Shown: piece after piece, positions 18,085-29,288 of the stretch | Layout of the letters: the number at the start of each line of letters is the position of its first letter | Position numbering within the stretch: position 1 is the first letter of the stretch | Assembly: GCA_028023455.1 (NCBI GenBank) | Contig: JAQFVV010006508.1 | Coordinates: 703,501-767,500 of the forward strand | From: Epiperipatus broadwayi | Lineage: Eukaryota > Onychophora > Udeonychophora > Euonychophora > Peripatidae | DNA: 64,000 nt | Direction: 5' to 3' | Program-made: the position numbers and the translations under genes | The notes under the pieces: generated by a model | The model's input: only the letters and a program-made list of their open reading frames with translations | Told to the model about the DNA's origin: nothing | Databases searched by the model: none

Positions 18085-21000
18085 TATCATTGCAGTTATC
18101 ACTATGTTATTAATTATATTGTATACAGACATGGATGGACTGCTCACATTAGCCAGTCTGTTAAGTTTATTGGCATTTTACTTCTGAGTTTATGATCAAG
18201 ATATACCATGTTTTTTTGTTCTCAGTTGCCTGTGAAGCATAATTGAATGTGGGTGTGAATGAAAAATATGTTTCTAATAGATATATGTAATTATGACAAG
18301 CAAAAATAAATGGTGGCCCTTATTTCCAGGAGACTTCAAAGTTACCAGCCAAAGCAGTAGTTGGTGACCAAAGGTCAAGAGAGGTAAGATTTCTCTCATT
18401 ACTGACCCAGATTTTCATTTGATGATGACTTTTTAACTTATCACTGATGATCATTTTCAAGTAAAGGAAGATTGCTATAATTGGAAGAACTGTTTTATAT
18501 TAAATCATACATTATTGGACTTTATGAAGTTAGAATAAAAGGTGAAGAGACAATTGGTTTAAAAAATGGGCATGGACTCTACTACAAAATGCACAAATAT
18601 TGGAAGTACAAGTAGAGTATAATTTGTTATAATTGAAAAAAATGGTAGAACAATATTGTGGAGATGTATGGTGTACCTGACAGAGTGGCAAGATTAGTTA
18701 TTTAACTTAATTGCAGATATGAAATATGTATAATTTCTGTTTACATCCCAATTTTTCATAGTGGTGAAGTAGACAAAGTTTTTAGATTGCCACAAAAGCC
18801 TTTTGATCAGAGTGAATAATATTTTAAATTGTTATGGGAGGCTTTAATGCTATAATTGGTAAACAAATGAAAGAAGAAAGTCATGTAGGTAAATTTGTTT
18901 ATGGTAATTGAAATGAGAGAGGACATAGACTTCTAGAATTAGGAGAAAAATAAAAACTTTATGTTATGAATTCATTTTTGAGAAAAATGTTAAAAGAAAA
19001 TGGACATGAAAACCCCCAAACAAAGGTTCTGTAGAATTGGGTTATATATTGACTAATAGAAAGTACATATTTCGAGATTGTAATTTTTTTAATAAATTTA
19101 ACACAGAAAGTGTTCATCGACTAGTAAAATATACAATACATGCTAATGTAAAACCAGAGACAAAAACATTAAAAAAATAATATTTACCATTAATATTCCT
19201 ACTCTTCAGAAATATTCTAATGTATTTAAATTGGAATTTGCAAACTGATTTCATTTAGTAGTAGATTTTAAATATGATACAGTTTAGAATGAAATTAATA
19301 AGAAAATAATTGATACACTTTTAAAAACTGCAACAGAAATACCTGTAAAAAGCAGCAATTGACCCAGAAAATTTCTACTGAGACTATATAATTTATGAAA
19401 AAAAGAAAGAATATGAAGATATATAAAAATATGTATTAAAAGAATTGAATATCTCGAATTTTGTAAAATGGTGTGAAAAAGAGTTGATAGTGATATAAGA
19501 AAGTATAATTGTGAACTAGCAATGAAAGTTGTAGAAGAAAATAAAGGTTACAACACTATAAAACAGCATTATGATATTGGTAGGAAACTAATACATGCAA
19601 TAAGAAAAAAAGGTGGAACTATTATTAAAAGGAGAGATGACATCATTTAATGGGTAATACGGTTCAATCACAAATTATATAGTAATAAAAACCAAGCACC
19701 TCCTACTTCTATTATATCTCTAAATTGCCAGAATTTTTAATGAAAAAGTGAGACATGCAATTAAATTTATTAAGAAAGAAAAAGCTTCAGGAAATGACAG
19801 AATTACAATTGGTATATTTAAAAAAGCAGGTGAAGAAATAGAAAAAAAACATTGGGATAGCTATATACCAAACGTCTAAATAATAAAGATGTACCAGATA
19901 GTTGGAAGAATGCAATATTAATATTTAAAAAGGTGTTATGGAATATATTATAAATTACAGTCCTATCAGCCTTTCATCAGTTTTATATACAATTTTTTAC
20001 CATGATAATTGAAACACCTCTATAGAAAATGTTAACCATGAGAAAATGCTATATTTAAAAACGATTTTAACACAGTAGAAGATATTCAAGTATTGAGAGA
20101 AGTTATAGAAAGAACTAATAAATATGAATTGCCATTATGCTTTTGGTTTGTAGATTATAAAAAGGCAGTTGATTCTATAAGAAATTCTTCAGTACTTAAA
20201 GTGGTGGATCATCAATGTATAGACCCAGAATTCTGTAATATTTTAAATAATATTTATAAAAATGCAACACTTACAATTAGATGGCAATTATGATACTAGG
20301 AATATAAGCATTTGAGAATTCTGTAAAACTGGTTCATTCTATATCAGCAAAACTTTTTACAGCAGAAGTTCAATAATTATTTTTTAATTAAATTGGAAAA
20401 CTAAAGAAATAAAAAGGAATGTAGATTATTTAATTAATTTAGATTTTACAGATGATGAAGTTGTTTTTGCAAATAATGCTTTATCACTTCAGAAAATGTT
20501 TTACAGTTATCATATGAAAGAAAGAAAGTAGAACTAAATATAAATGGTAAAAAGACTAAAGTAATGTTCGATGGATTCTTTCAAAAGATAAAAACAAAGA
20601 TTGATTATAATGACTTAGGAGAAGTTAACAACTACAAATACCATGGTCATATTATAACAAATGAAAACATAATGGATGAAATTAATCATAGAATTAAACT
20701 TGCTTGGAGTAATTTTGTTAGAAATAACCTAACATTAGATGGAAATATTAATTATGTCTATATGTTTGAAAATAAAATTTTAATGAATATGTTTTATTAG
20801 TTTTTACTTATGGATTTGAGATTTAGACATCTAATAGAAGGGCAATACAGAGAATTGAGATCATTCAAAGTAGTATAAAAAAATGTAACTTTGGAGTAAC
20901 AAGAAGAGCTCAAATATACCATATGTGGGTAAGAATACAAACATGTATCAATGATATAACTGAAAGAAATAGAAGACTGAAGTGAAGATTAGCTTGATAT

Positions 21001-21225
21001 ATTGCTAGAAGAGATGATAATGGATGGGCAATTGAAACATTAAGTTGAATTCCAAGGAATTGTAAATGACCAGAAATATTACATGTAATATGGATGGATG
21101 AAATAAAAAAGTGTGCCAAGTGATTTGGAGAAGAGAGGCTAGAAATCAGAGAAGATGGATTGAACTTGGAGAGAGCTTTATTCTATAGTGGATTGATAAT
21201 GGTTTACAATGATGATAGTAATAAG
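18085..21225 (+). mobile_element. RTE retrotransposon copy 2, heavily decayed
   Basis: Nucleotide similarity to RTE copy 1 runs through the whole element. It begins in the leader (GACATGGATGGACTGCTCAC, about 18129) and ends at GTGGATTGATAATGG followed by a degraded GAT-rich tail. The endonuclease and RT are broken by many indels and stops. The longest surviving frames are at 20093-20293 (motif A region, where DYEKAFDS is now DYKKAVDS) and 20564-20800 (the YKYLG region, now YKYHG). At about 20450 the catalytic FADD equivalent reads FTDD. The exact 5' edge and TSD were not resolved. Confidence 0.85.
20040..21195 (+). pseudogene. RTE reverse transcriptase pseudogene (copy 2)
   Basis: Fragments in several frames match the RT of copy 1: REVIERTNKYELPLCFWF (near 20096), a motif C region with FTDD, the YKYHGHII segment, and the C-terminal ARRDDNG region near 21006. 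At least a dozen stops or indels are visible. It is non-functional and clearly older than copy 1. The upstream endonuclease remnants at about 18420-19130 are even more broken. Confidence 0.8.
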
Positions 21226-22211
21226 CATTAGACTCTCTTAGTATTGAGATATGGTTTATGGAAATGATTGTCAGAAAAAAAAAATGGCTAGATATGATTT
21301 GCAGTCTAATCTTGCTTAATTTAGGATAATCAGAGCAAAGATAGTCAATTCAGCTACTCCTATCACTTTTTAGTTTTAGGTTTGAAATTGTCATACATTC
21401 TAATGTAGAATTATATAAATCTTAAAAAAGGCATATGCTTATTATATGAAATAATCAAAATTACCCTAAATTTACCATTAAACCAAAAAACCAATGGTTT
21501 TCCTGCTATGAAGAGACTTCTCAAATATAAAGGACTGGAAAAAAAACAGTAAATGTATACTAAATATTATCCATAATTACATCCCACATATGTCTTAATG
21601 TTAACATAAATTTTAAATTAGTTAATTGCTTAACAATCATTAATTTTTAATAATAATAATTCTTGAATTTTTTTTATTTCATTTTTTTCAAAGAAGAATT
21701 CTCTAGCCTCATCAATATTAAAAGTTTTGCAACATCTCTTTCATAGATAAATAAAGCAGAACTGAGATATTTATTTCTAACTCTACTTTTATTTATATTT
21801 TTTATTCATTCAAGCTCAAACAACTCTGACCTTTGTATATCTTCTTACAAAAGCAAGTGATAATATACACTACTGCAGGAATAGTATTTTTTATGGAAAA
21901 TATCCTTTGTATTATTTAATAATTTATTTAAAGTTACATTTCTTATACAAGCAATTTTATTATTTCTAAACAAACTACTATTAATATGTAGTTTCTATAA
22001 GAGTACAATTTAAAAAGCAAAAAATTGAATAAAATCATATGTGTTATATTTCATATTATTATAATTACTATTAAATAAAAAAATGTTTAACAGATTTATT
22101 AGAGAACCCAGCAATCAAAAAATCTTAATCAAATTATTTTGTTTAAAAAAAATAGCTACCTTATTACAATTATTCAATCTCGTATTTGTATAAAAATAAT
22201 TTATTAAAGCA
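21226..22211. other. AT-rich DNA, nothing recognised
   Basis: No gene or repeat is recognised. It separates the decayed RTE copy from the Penelope cluster. Confidence 0.55.
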
Positions 22212-22747
22212 GTTACATTATGTCATAGACATTGATAGTACGAGCATACTTTATACTTCTTAATTTTTTACACTTAATATAGTGACTACATACAAAACAA
22301 TCATTCTTTAGATTTCTATTAACCATTAAATGTAAACATTTACGTTTAATAAAATCCAATACCCTTTATTCTGCAACATATTACATAAAAATATTCATAC
22401 AATTAAACTCATTTGTCAATAATTTCAATTTATCACTTTTAACTACAAATAAACAATTATTAGTATATCTAACAAGTAAGTTACATTATGTCATAGACAT
22501 TGATAGCTAGGAGCATAATTTATACTACTTCATTTTTTACTCTTAATATAGTGACTACATACAAAACAATCATTCTTTAGATTTCTATTAACCATTAAAT
22601 GTAAACATTTATGTTTAATAAAATTGAATACCCTTTATTCTGCAACATATTACATAAAAATATTCATACAATTAAACTCATTTGTCAATAATTGCAATTT
22701 ATCACTTTTAACTACAAATAAACAATTATTAGTATATCTAACAAGTA
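22212..22747 (-). repeat. 268-bp tandem duplication inside a Penelope-like RT remnant
   Basis: Units at 22212-22479 and 22480-22747 are near-identical; most differences cluster in the first 60 bp. Read on the minus strand, each unit encodes a degraded Penelope palm segment. This includes VRYTNNCLFVV, where the catalytic YVDD is now YTNN, at 22457-22474 and 22725-22742, then DKLKLLTNEFN and HLMVNRNLKND. The duplication arose after the element had already decayed, since both units share the YTNN lesion. Confidence 0.85.
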
Positions 22748-23040
22748 ACTTTAATTATGTGCAATCATTTTTAATAAAATTTTATATCCCAAATTAAAAA
22801 AAAAATAATATAACCAATTATCCACTATTCCGTAGTCTTGTAAAAATCACTATTTATAAGTACAATTCATAAAATACTCCAATAAAAAAAACCAAGTATT
22901 TAATAACTTTCACCTTATTCTTCAAAAAGGTGCAGTTTTAATCCACAAGACACAAAAACATCAATACTGCTTAATATGTTAATGGTTTGATACATATTCT
23001 TAATATCCAAATGACCATAATCTTATCAAAGGCCTCAAAA
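22212..23040 (-). pseudogene. Penelope-like reverse transcriptase remnant (minus copy)
   Basis: Minus-strand translation of the duplicated block gives a palm domain with YTNN in place of YVDD. Upstream in that strand, at about 22920-23040, is a block with FGY.NMYQTIN.LSSIDVFVSCGLKLH character. A homologous block, in inverted orientation, is in the plus-strand copy at about 23380-23460. Penelope-like elements encode an RT related to telomerase, normally followed by a GIY-YIG endonuclease; no endonuclease is visible adjoining this copy. Many stops are present. Confidence 0.65.
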
Positions 23041-23339
23041 TAAAATTAAAAGGAGGTTGGTGTATATTGTGAAAAAAAAAAAAAATGGAAGAAAATAATG
23101 CTAAATTTGAAAAATTTTAATACAGTAGTTTATTTTAAATATTATCCCGATGACTTCATATCATGTAAGATGTTTATGAATATTAAGACTCACATATTTT
23201 TTTTTTGCTTTGTGCTTTATTTTTGATTTTACAGGTAGTTTTGTTGAGGGCTTTTATAGGTTATTGCTTATATTTTTAAAAGCATATTAATTTTGGTCAT
23301 TACATAGTTTTTTTATTCTTTTTTTAAATTTTTGATTAG

Positions 23340-24115
23340 ATTAATAATTTTTAAATTTAAGTAGTTGGGTATTTGGTAGTTTGGATATTAAAATGTGTAC
23401 CAATCTGTTAATAGATTAAGAATGGTATTCTTTATCTGTCTTGATTAATATGAACTTTATCAATAATTAAGATTAAAGAGATGACTCTATGCATTAAACT
23501 TGTAATGGCAATTTTTATAAGGATAGGTTATACTCTTTTTCCTAATACTTGTTCAGTTTATATTAATTGTTTGGAAAAATAAATTATTATTAAAATGTAA
23601 TTAATATATTTAAAATTGTTTGTTAGATATATTGAAGATTGTTTGTTTGGAGTTGATTATGATAAACTGAAAGAATTTGGAAATGAGTTTATTTTGATCC
23701 TTTTATAAAATATGTTGTAAAAAAAGAAAGGGGTGGAGTTTGTTTATTGAATTACATTTTTTAGATTTATTAGTGATTAGAAATATAAAAAAATAATTGT
23801 TTGATTTGTAGTTGCTATGTTAAGAGTAAGAAGGTCAGATCTATAATTAAACATGACAGCTATCAAGCTGCATCTCATAAAGTAGGTGTTTAAAGAGATT
23901 ATTGTTGCAATAAAAGAGATTAAATGATATTAATGAGTTAGCTTTTTTTCAAAAATATATTATAAATATTATTTGAGTGTTGAATACTATGATAAATTTG
24001 TTAAAAGTATTTTATTTAATAGTAATTGTCATAATGTGAAATATAAAGAAGGCTATGGTTTTATTTTTTTGCCTTTTAAATTGCCTTCTTATGTAATTGT
24101 AATTTCTAGATAAAA
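23340..24115 (+). pseudogene. Penelope-like reverse transcriptase remnant (plus copy)
   Basis: In the plus strand a motif C segment reads RYIEDCLFGVDYDKLKEFGNEF at 23625-23690, with YIED for YVDD at 23628-23639. In the adjacent frame follow FDPFIKYVVKKE and a FLDLLVIRN block, the order expected of Penelope RTs. The C-terminal part to about 24115 retains short phrases but no endonuclease. Together with 22212-23040 it forms an inverted pair of related copies around a roughly 300-bp centre. Confidence 0.65.
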
Positions 24116-24139
24116 TTAAAAAAAAATATTTTTACATAA

Positions 24140-24278
24140 AAACAAAATAATATATGACAATAGCTGTGATATAATAATATATGACAATAACTGTATTATA
24201 ATCATATAATCATAACATAAAAAAGCTCTTTTCATCAATGTTTAATTTTTGCCCTTTCACTATGTTTTGCTTAATTAC

Positions 24279-24309
<31 letters not shown>

Positions 24310-24490
24310 ATATTGCATACATAGTGACATCTATCGGGTCTTCAGGTCTATATAAGATTAACTCAAACCTATAATTATGCTTTAGTATTTTTATAATAAC
24401 ATACATCATATAACCCTCCACTCATTTTTCATTATCCAATAATTTGTTAAAAAAATTGACATTTTATAAATGTTCATACGATAATTTCTG
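24140..24490 (+). repeat. half copy of the 5.1-9.3 kb palindromic element
   Basis: The same order of landmarks as the left arm of the first element is seen: ATATATGACAATA, AAAAGCTCTTTTC, then CCTATATTGCATACATAG, then the CAACCCTCCACTC-like stretch, and finally TTTATAAATGTTCATAC at the centre of symmetry, where the copy ends. A 28-nt poly(A) run (about 24279-24306) replaces a short A-rich stretch. Only one arm is present. Confidence 0.8.
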
Positions 24491-24524
24491 TTATAATTTT
24501 ACTTAATCGTGTTATAATTAATGT

Positions 24525-24995
24525 AATTAGTTTCATGTATCTTCCTTTTATTATTTACTTTATTATAATTTAATGGGTTTATATTCTTAACATAATCTAT
24601 TATATGTTTATATTTTCAGTTGTGAACATATAATGCAGATCTGTCATCTTTTCTAATAATAGCATTAGGTTCTTTAGCTCTTTCTTCCAATTGTTTTGCT
24701 TTTATGTACATAATAAACCATACTGCAAACTCACAATTATATAATTTTATATACTATATCATATATAATATTATATAAAATAATTTGTGTGTTTTGCAGT
24801 ATGGTTTATTATGGACATACAGTGAAACAATTAGAAGAATGGGCTAAAGAACATATTAATGTTATTAATAGAGAAGATGATAGATCTGCATTACATGTTA
24901 CTACTTAAAATATGGACATAGAATAGATTGTGTTAAGAATATAAGCCCGTTAAATTATATTAAAGAAATTAATAGTAAAGATAGGTCATGTAAAG
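24525..24995. repeat. palindrome with Penelope-derived arms
   Basis: The left arm (about 24525-24735) is the reverse complement of the right arm (about 24788-24995). Both carry AACATAATCTATT / AATAGATTGTGTT and the CAGTATGGTTTATTATG phrase next to the spacer. The spacer of about 50 bp is pure A/T. The right arm encodes the Penelope GIY-YIG remnant, so the left arm is an inverted copy of it. Confidence 0.75.
24798..24960 (+). pseudogene. Penelope-like GIY-YIG endonuclease fragment
   Basis: The plus strand reads MVYYGHTVKQLEEWAKEHIN, then REDDRSALHVTT and a stop. In the neighbouring frame YGHRIDCVKNI follows. The pattern (V)YYGxTxxxLxxxxxEH ... SAL ... GHxIDW matches the C-terminal GIY-YIG endonuclease of Penelope-like elements, where it nicks DNA for insertion. 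At least one stop and one frameshift break it. The same sequence, inverted, forms the left palindrome arm. Confidence 0.65.
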
Positions 24996-25189
24996 CAAGA
25001 TAATTATTTTTCAAAATCATTTAAAATCTGTTTGCATTTTAGCCTCATACCAATAGTTTTTAAATAAAAAGGAATCAAAGAAAACCAGAATATTGACCAT
25101 GGCAAATCTTTTTTATATGATGTTCCAGTGTAAAAAAAAAGAAACATGCAGAGGTATGTTCAAATTAAAGTTAAATTTAAATTTTGTGG

Positions 25190-25880
25190 TGTAATCATCA
25201 AATATTGTTATATAGAAAAAAGTGATTGCTTTTTGATGGCAAGAAAAATAGTCATATCATCCATATATGACTTAAAAAGACAAGAGTGGTCACTCTTATC
25301 TTCAGCCAAATTTCTAAATATATAGGTGAATCTAAAGCAGTTTTATTTGACAGTGTGAAACTATTAACTACATCACTGATTGAGTCCACAAATTTTTATA
25401 CAAACTAAGAAATGCAAAATCATTCAATTTACAATGAGTCAGTATGAAGTTCTTATAATTAGAAATCTTTTAAAATAATTTAAAGTTGTAATTAATAATT
25501 TGTAAAGTGCATATTCATTACATAAGTAATGGTAGACAGTATTTTTGGGGTGGTAAGATGTGAATTAAAATATCAACTTGCGCTGAGTCATAGACAGCTG
25601 CAATGATAATTTGCACAACCATCAGGACATATTTGTCCTGTTCTCAAATTGAATTTAAAATTACATAAAATATGATATATGCTTGTCCTCTGGATGAGCT
25701 TATCTTGGCATATTGTTTAGATTATATTAGAGTGAGTAAGAATTGTGCTATTTCTTTTTTATTCAATTCTCAATAATTTTTAATACAAAGGGGCCCAGTA
25801 GATTAGATAAATTGGATACCTGAGCAGATTTTTTATTGAAGATAATGAGAGTGATTGAATATAAATCCTATATGTTACAT
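25190..25880 (-). pseudogene. degraded LINE reverse transcriptase
   Basis: On the minus strand, a block at about 25700-25880 resembles the RT finger region: a KEIAQFLLT phrase, QYA and SSRGQAY, comparable to the IESVIKDQIQTQI and QYGKKGSS blocks of the LINE at 40-43 kb. Further along, VDSISDVVNSF precedes a frameshift, and SYMDDMTIFLA supplies motif C with both aspartates at 25257-25268. Order and spacing fit an APE-type LINE like the 40-43 kb element. No other domain is recognisable and many stops are present. Confidence 0.5.
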
Positions 25881-26122
25881 AACATAAGGAATTAGCTGTG
25901 TCACAGTGTTACATAATATGGAAACAACTATGGTGTGTGAAGGCAAATTTGGGGATTTAATGGGCCATAGGATAAAAATTATTTGGAGTTGTCATAAGCC
26001 TGAAGGAAAATCATCAGTTTTTAACTTAACTGTCTGCTTTCTAAATAATTAAGTATAATTGTCTTTAAATCATTAAGCATCACATGATCACATTTCCTAT
26101 ACTAGCACATTAATTGTTGATA

Positions 26123-26480
26123 ACAGAGCAAAACTCTCCATACAGTATTGCCACCTGTGCTAAACAGAGTAATCAATGGATGCCAGAAGGCTTGAGCTTA
26201 GATTGAAAATATTTTTTTGTGTTTTCAATTTCATTCTCATAGTTTTGTAGTTAAGTAGAGATAAAAGGTGTTTGCTAGAGGGTTGCATTAGATCCTAAGA
26301 TCTAGATGCTGTGCTCTCAGATCCAAAGCTCCTCACTGACGAAGGCCACAAGCCAGAAACTAGTCTGGGGATATTGGATGAGTAGGCATTGGATGGAGAT
26401 TTTATGCACAAGCCTTCTGGCATCCATTGATTACTCTGTTTAGCACAGGTGGCAATACTGTATGGATAGTTTTGCTCTGT
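26123..26480 (+). mobile_element. palindromic family 2, copy A (72-bp terminal inverted repeats)
   Basis: The terminal inverted repeats 26123-26194 and 26409-26480 match at 71 of 72 positions. The internal 214 bp matches one half of copies B (38.5 kb) and C (50.1 kb), for example CTGTGCTCTCAGATCC and AAGCCAGAAACTAGTCT. Copy A is therefore a palindrome from which most of one arm has been lost. The left flank (about 26060-26122, CATCACATGATCAC...) is also shared with copy C, so the true element may begin further left. There is no coding capacity. Confidence 0.85.
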
Positions 26481-26817
26481 TTATTATAATTGTCTTTATT
26501 TGTAATATAATTTCCTTGCAATATCTGATAATGAATATTATTTTTATGGTCTTCTCTTCAAAATCCAAAACTGATCAAATATTTTAAATCCCCATGAGTT
26601 TGAAATTGATTAAATAGTTTTCCACCAAACTTTTGCTTTAACATACAAATGCTTACTTGATATCACAGTATTTATTTTTCTCTCAATGCACAGCACAAAC
26701 AACTATTTCAAGTATTGTAAATATTCAAATAGATTCTTTAAGTAATACTTTACTTTTCATGAATTTAAAACTGATATAGTTTCTTTACTAACTAACCCTG
26801 ATTTTGTGAAATATTTT

Positions 26818-26834
26818 TTATTTAAAGTTTCATA
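26818..26834. repeat. 17-bp target-site duplication, left (family 1, copy 2)
   Basis: TTATTTAAAGTTTCATA is identical to 27208-27224 and brackets the palindromic element exactly. Confidence 0.85.
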
Positions 26835-27207
26835 TTACATTCAAATACCAGTCTTTCAAGCGAATTGTGCCTGTGCTTTTTACGAGTGTTAATAATAAAT
26901 GAATATTTTCCCTTCCAATACAATATATAGTATATATGCAGGAATAAAATGAATCCACTTAGTCCTACAACTCAAATGCTTATATATGAGCAAAGCTGAA
27001 GTACTGGCAAGGAAAGTGTGAGGATAGACCACTCACTTTAAATTACTATTTGCGGTGTCTGAATGAATGACGTCAGTGAAATTGTATTGGAAGGGAAAGT
27101 ATTCATTTATTATTAACACTTGCAATAAGCGCATGCACAATTAGCTTGAAAGGCTGATATTTGAATGTAATACAATTGCAGGCATAGCACTATATAAAAA
27201 TAAATGC
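26835..27207 (+). mobile_element. palindromic element, family 1 (copy 2)
   Basis: About 90-bp arms (26835-26925 and 27084-27170) are reverse complements. The interior at about 26955-27045 matches one arm of copy 1, with phrases such as GCTTATATATGAGCAAAGC and GAAGTACTGGC. The short right tail ending AAATAAATGC is also shared with copy 1. Exact 17-bp duplications flank the 373-bp element. No open frame is present. Confidence 0.85.
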
Positions 27208-27224
27208 TTATTTAAAGTTTCATA
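27208..27224. repeat. 17-bp target-site duplication, right (family 1, copy 2)
   Basis: TTATTTAAAGTTTCATA, identical to 26818-26834. Confidence 0.85.
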
Positions 27225-28457
27225 ATAAACATTTTAATGATTATTGTTTAGCAACTCATTTTCCATTTTAAATCTACTTTTTACACGTGTCTCTCCTTTT
27301 TTCTCTAGTCTATGCTTATGATTAGTTTTAATTACGTTTAAATTTTGTTCTAAATGATTGGCAAATCTTCAAATCTTTGATGAACATTTTGGATTTTAGC
27401 CTTAATTTGAATGTCTTAATGTGCTTGCAACCAAACTATTTTATTCTTTATTAAATTTATCTACTTCCTATCAAGTGATCTGACAATTCTTCAAATTTTC
27501 TGGTTATTTTTTTTAATTATTTTTAAATGTCTTTATATCACCAGCTACTCTTCTATTATTTTTTGACTTTAGAATCAGTCACAGTATCAAGAAATTATTT
27601 TCTAATTTAATTTCAATCAATTCTTTTGATTCAATTAATTACTTCTCTATCTTATTATACGTAGTGATTTTTTATCTAAATATGTTGTCTAATTTAATTT
27701 TAAATTATTTTATAAATTGATTGGATTGTGCCTCGATAGCCTGTATTTTGATATAAACATTTTTTTTTTCATTTAACTCGACACTAGATTATTCTATTTT
27801 AGTTTCTATATTATTAAATTTAACAAATGATTCTATCTTATACTGAAATAAAGCATTTCTAAAATTCTCTAATTTATGATCACAATCATCTTTAGCATTC
27901 TTACAATTAATTTCCAACAATTCAAACTTATAATTATATTATTTTATAGTCACATAGTGGATAAACATTATGATCAGCAAGTTTTTCAAAATAAAAATAT
28001 AAATTTTGAAAAATAAATTTATCCAAACAAAATGACCCCTGTGGACAAATATAATGATGACATTATACATAGGCTAGCAAGAATTCATCGTCAGAAGGGG
28101 ATGCTATGAATATAGGAAAAAGTAAGAAAAAAGTTAACAAAAATCAATTTAATATAAGATTCTAACAATCATGATACATCTTGAAAAGGAAAAAAACAAT
28201 AGACAAAAAAACTAGAATAGCTCATAATATGCAAACAAATACAGTATTATATTAGAATTGACAATACTGGAACAGTGATGGGAACATAAATCAAGAGATG
28301 GAAGTTTTTAATAGTGAAGTTCATGCACATAAATGTGCCGCTTGTAAAAAGACAAAAAACAGACTATGAAGAGAATGTTGACGTATATAAAATGTTCAGA
28401 AAAAGCTGTGAAGAGTAATGATTTACAAAAGTAGCATTAAATGTTTAGTTTATATTT
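27225..28457. other. AT-rich DNA, nothing recognised
   Basis: No gene, RNA or delimitable repeat was found. From about 27450 to 27960 the plus strand is T/C-rich and the minus strand reads as lysine/asparagine-rich short frames, which I regard as compositional. Confidence 0.5.
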
Positions 28458-28480
28458 GTATGGAAAAAAAATATAATGAG

Positions 28481-28511
<31 letters not shown>

Positions 28512-28541
28512 TATACTATTTTTTTTCCATACTTTTAATAA

Positions 28542-28575
<34 letters not shown>

Positions 28576-28587
28576 CTTATTAAAAGT
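28458..28587. repeat. two adjacent hairpins with (TA)n cores
   Basis: GTATGGAAAAAAAATA at 28458 is inverted at 28515-28532 around a 28-bp TA run. ACTTTTAATAAGTATA at 28531 is inverted at 28572-28587 around a second TA run. The hairpins abut, sharing two bases. No function is implied by sequence alone. Confidence 0.85.
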
Positions 28588-28904
28588 AAGATGGCTGATT
28601 AATCTTACTTTGAAAATTATTGAGATCAGTCTTTTAAGAATGCAGAGGTATGCTGTAATTGACATTAGTTTATGGTTACATTAGACATTTTGAAATTCAT
28701 AAAGTTTTTTTTTTTGTGTGTGTTGTCATTTCATAATTGTAAATGAATTTATGTTTTACAGATGTAAATATTAGAGGAAAAAAAATTTCCAATACATCTT
28801 TGCATTAAGTAATTCAATTACACCATTTTTTCATATAAAGTTTTTATAGATTCAACACATTTTGTAAATTCACATTTTAATTCTCAGTAGATCTTGCTTG
28901 TCAA

Positions 28905-29288
28905 TTTTTATCAAATGGTATGGTTGCAGCTGAAATTGGAATACACATTTATAATAAATCACCATTCCAAACATTTAAACATAAGTACCATGATCTTCAT
29001 ATGATTATGATTATCCTGCACCAACCTATTTTTACAATAAATATTATAGAACTTTATTTATTAAATAAACCTTCCATAATAGCCCGATTAATAAATAAGA
29101 TTCATTTGCTATTAGGTACAGATCCATTTCCTACAATTATGATAGGCAAGTTCAATATGTCATACTGTAAAATTATGAATAAATATTTACATATAATTAA
29201 TAAACAATTGATTAGTGCAGAGGGATTATCTCTATCAATTCTGTATTTTTTAAGACTATTGAAAAATAATTTTAATTCATTTGCATGA
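28905..29288 (+). pseudogene. LINE AP-endonuclease fragment
   Basis: The frame from 28920 ends at 29286. Its middle aligns by eye with the endonuclease of the LINE at 40-43 kb. IHLLLGTDPFPTIMIGKFN stands where an ILLGDFN segment is expected, so the catalytic aspartate is replaced by lysine. It is followed by NKYLHIINKQLISAEG, matching KKFLHLINHRLMCGEG. No RT follows; a Merlin pseudogene on the other strand begins within 200 bp. An inactive fragment. Confidence 0.6.

Noticed and set aside
22212-22747. CRISPR-like array
   Set aside because: Only two directly adjacent 268-bp units without spacers; they translate as Penelope RT and the genome is eukaryotic.
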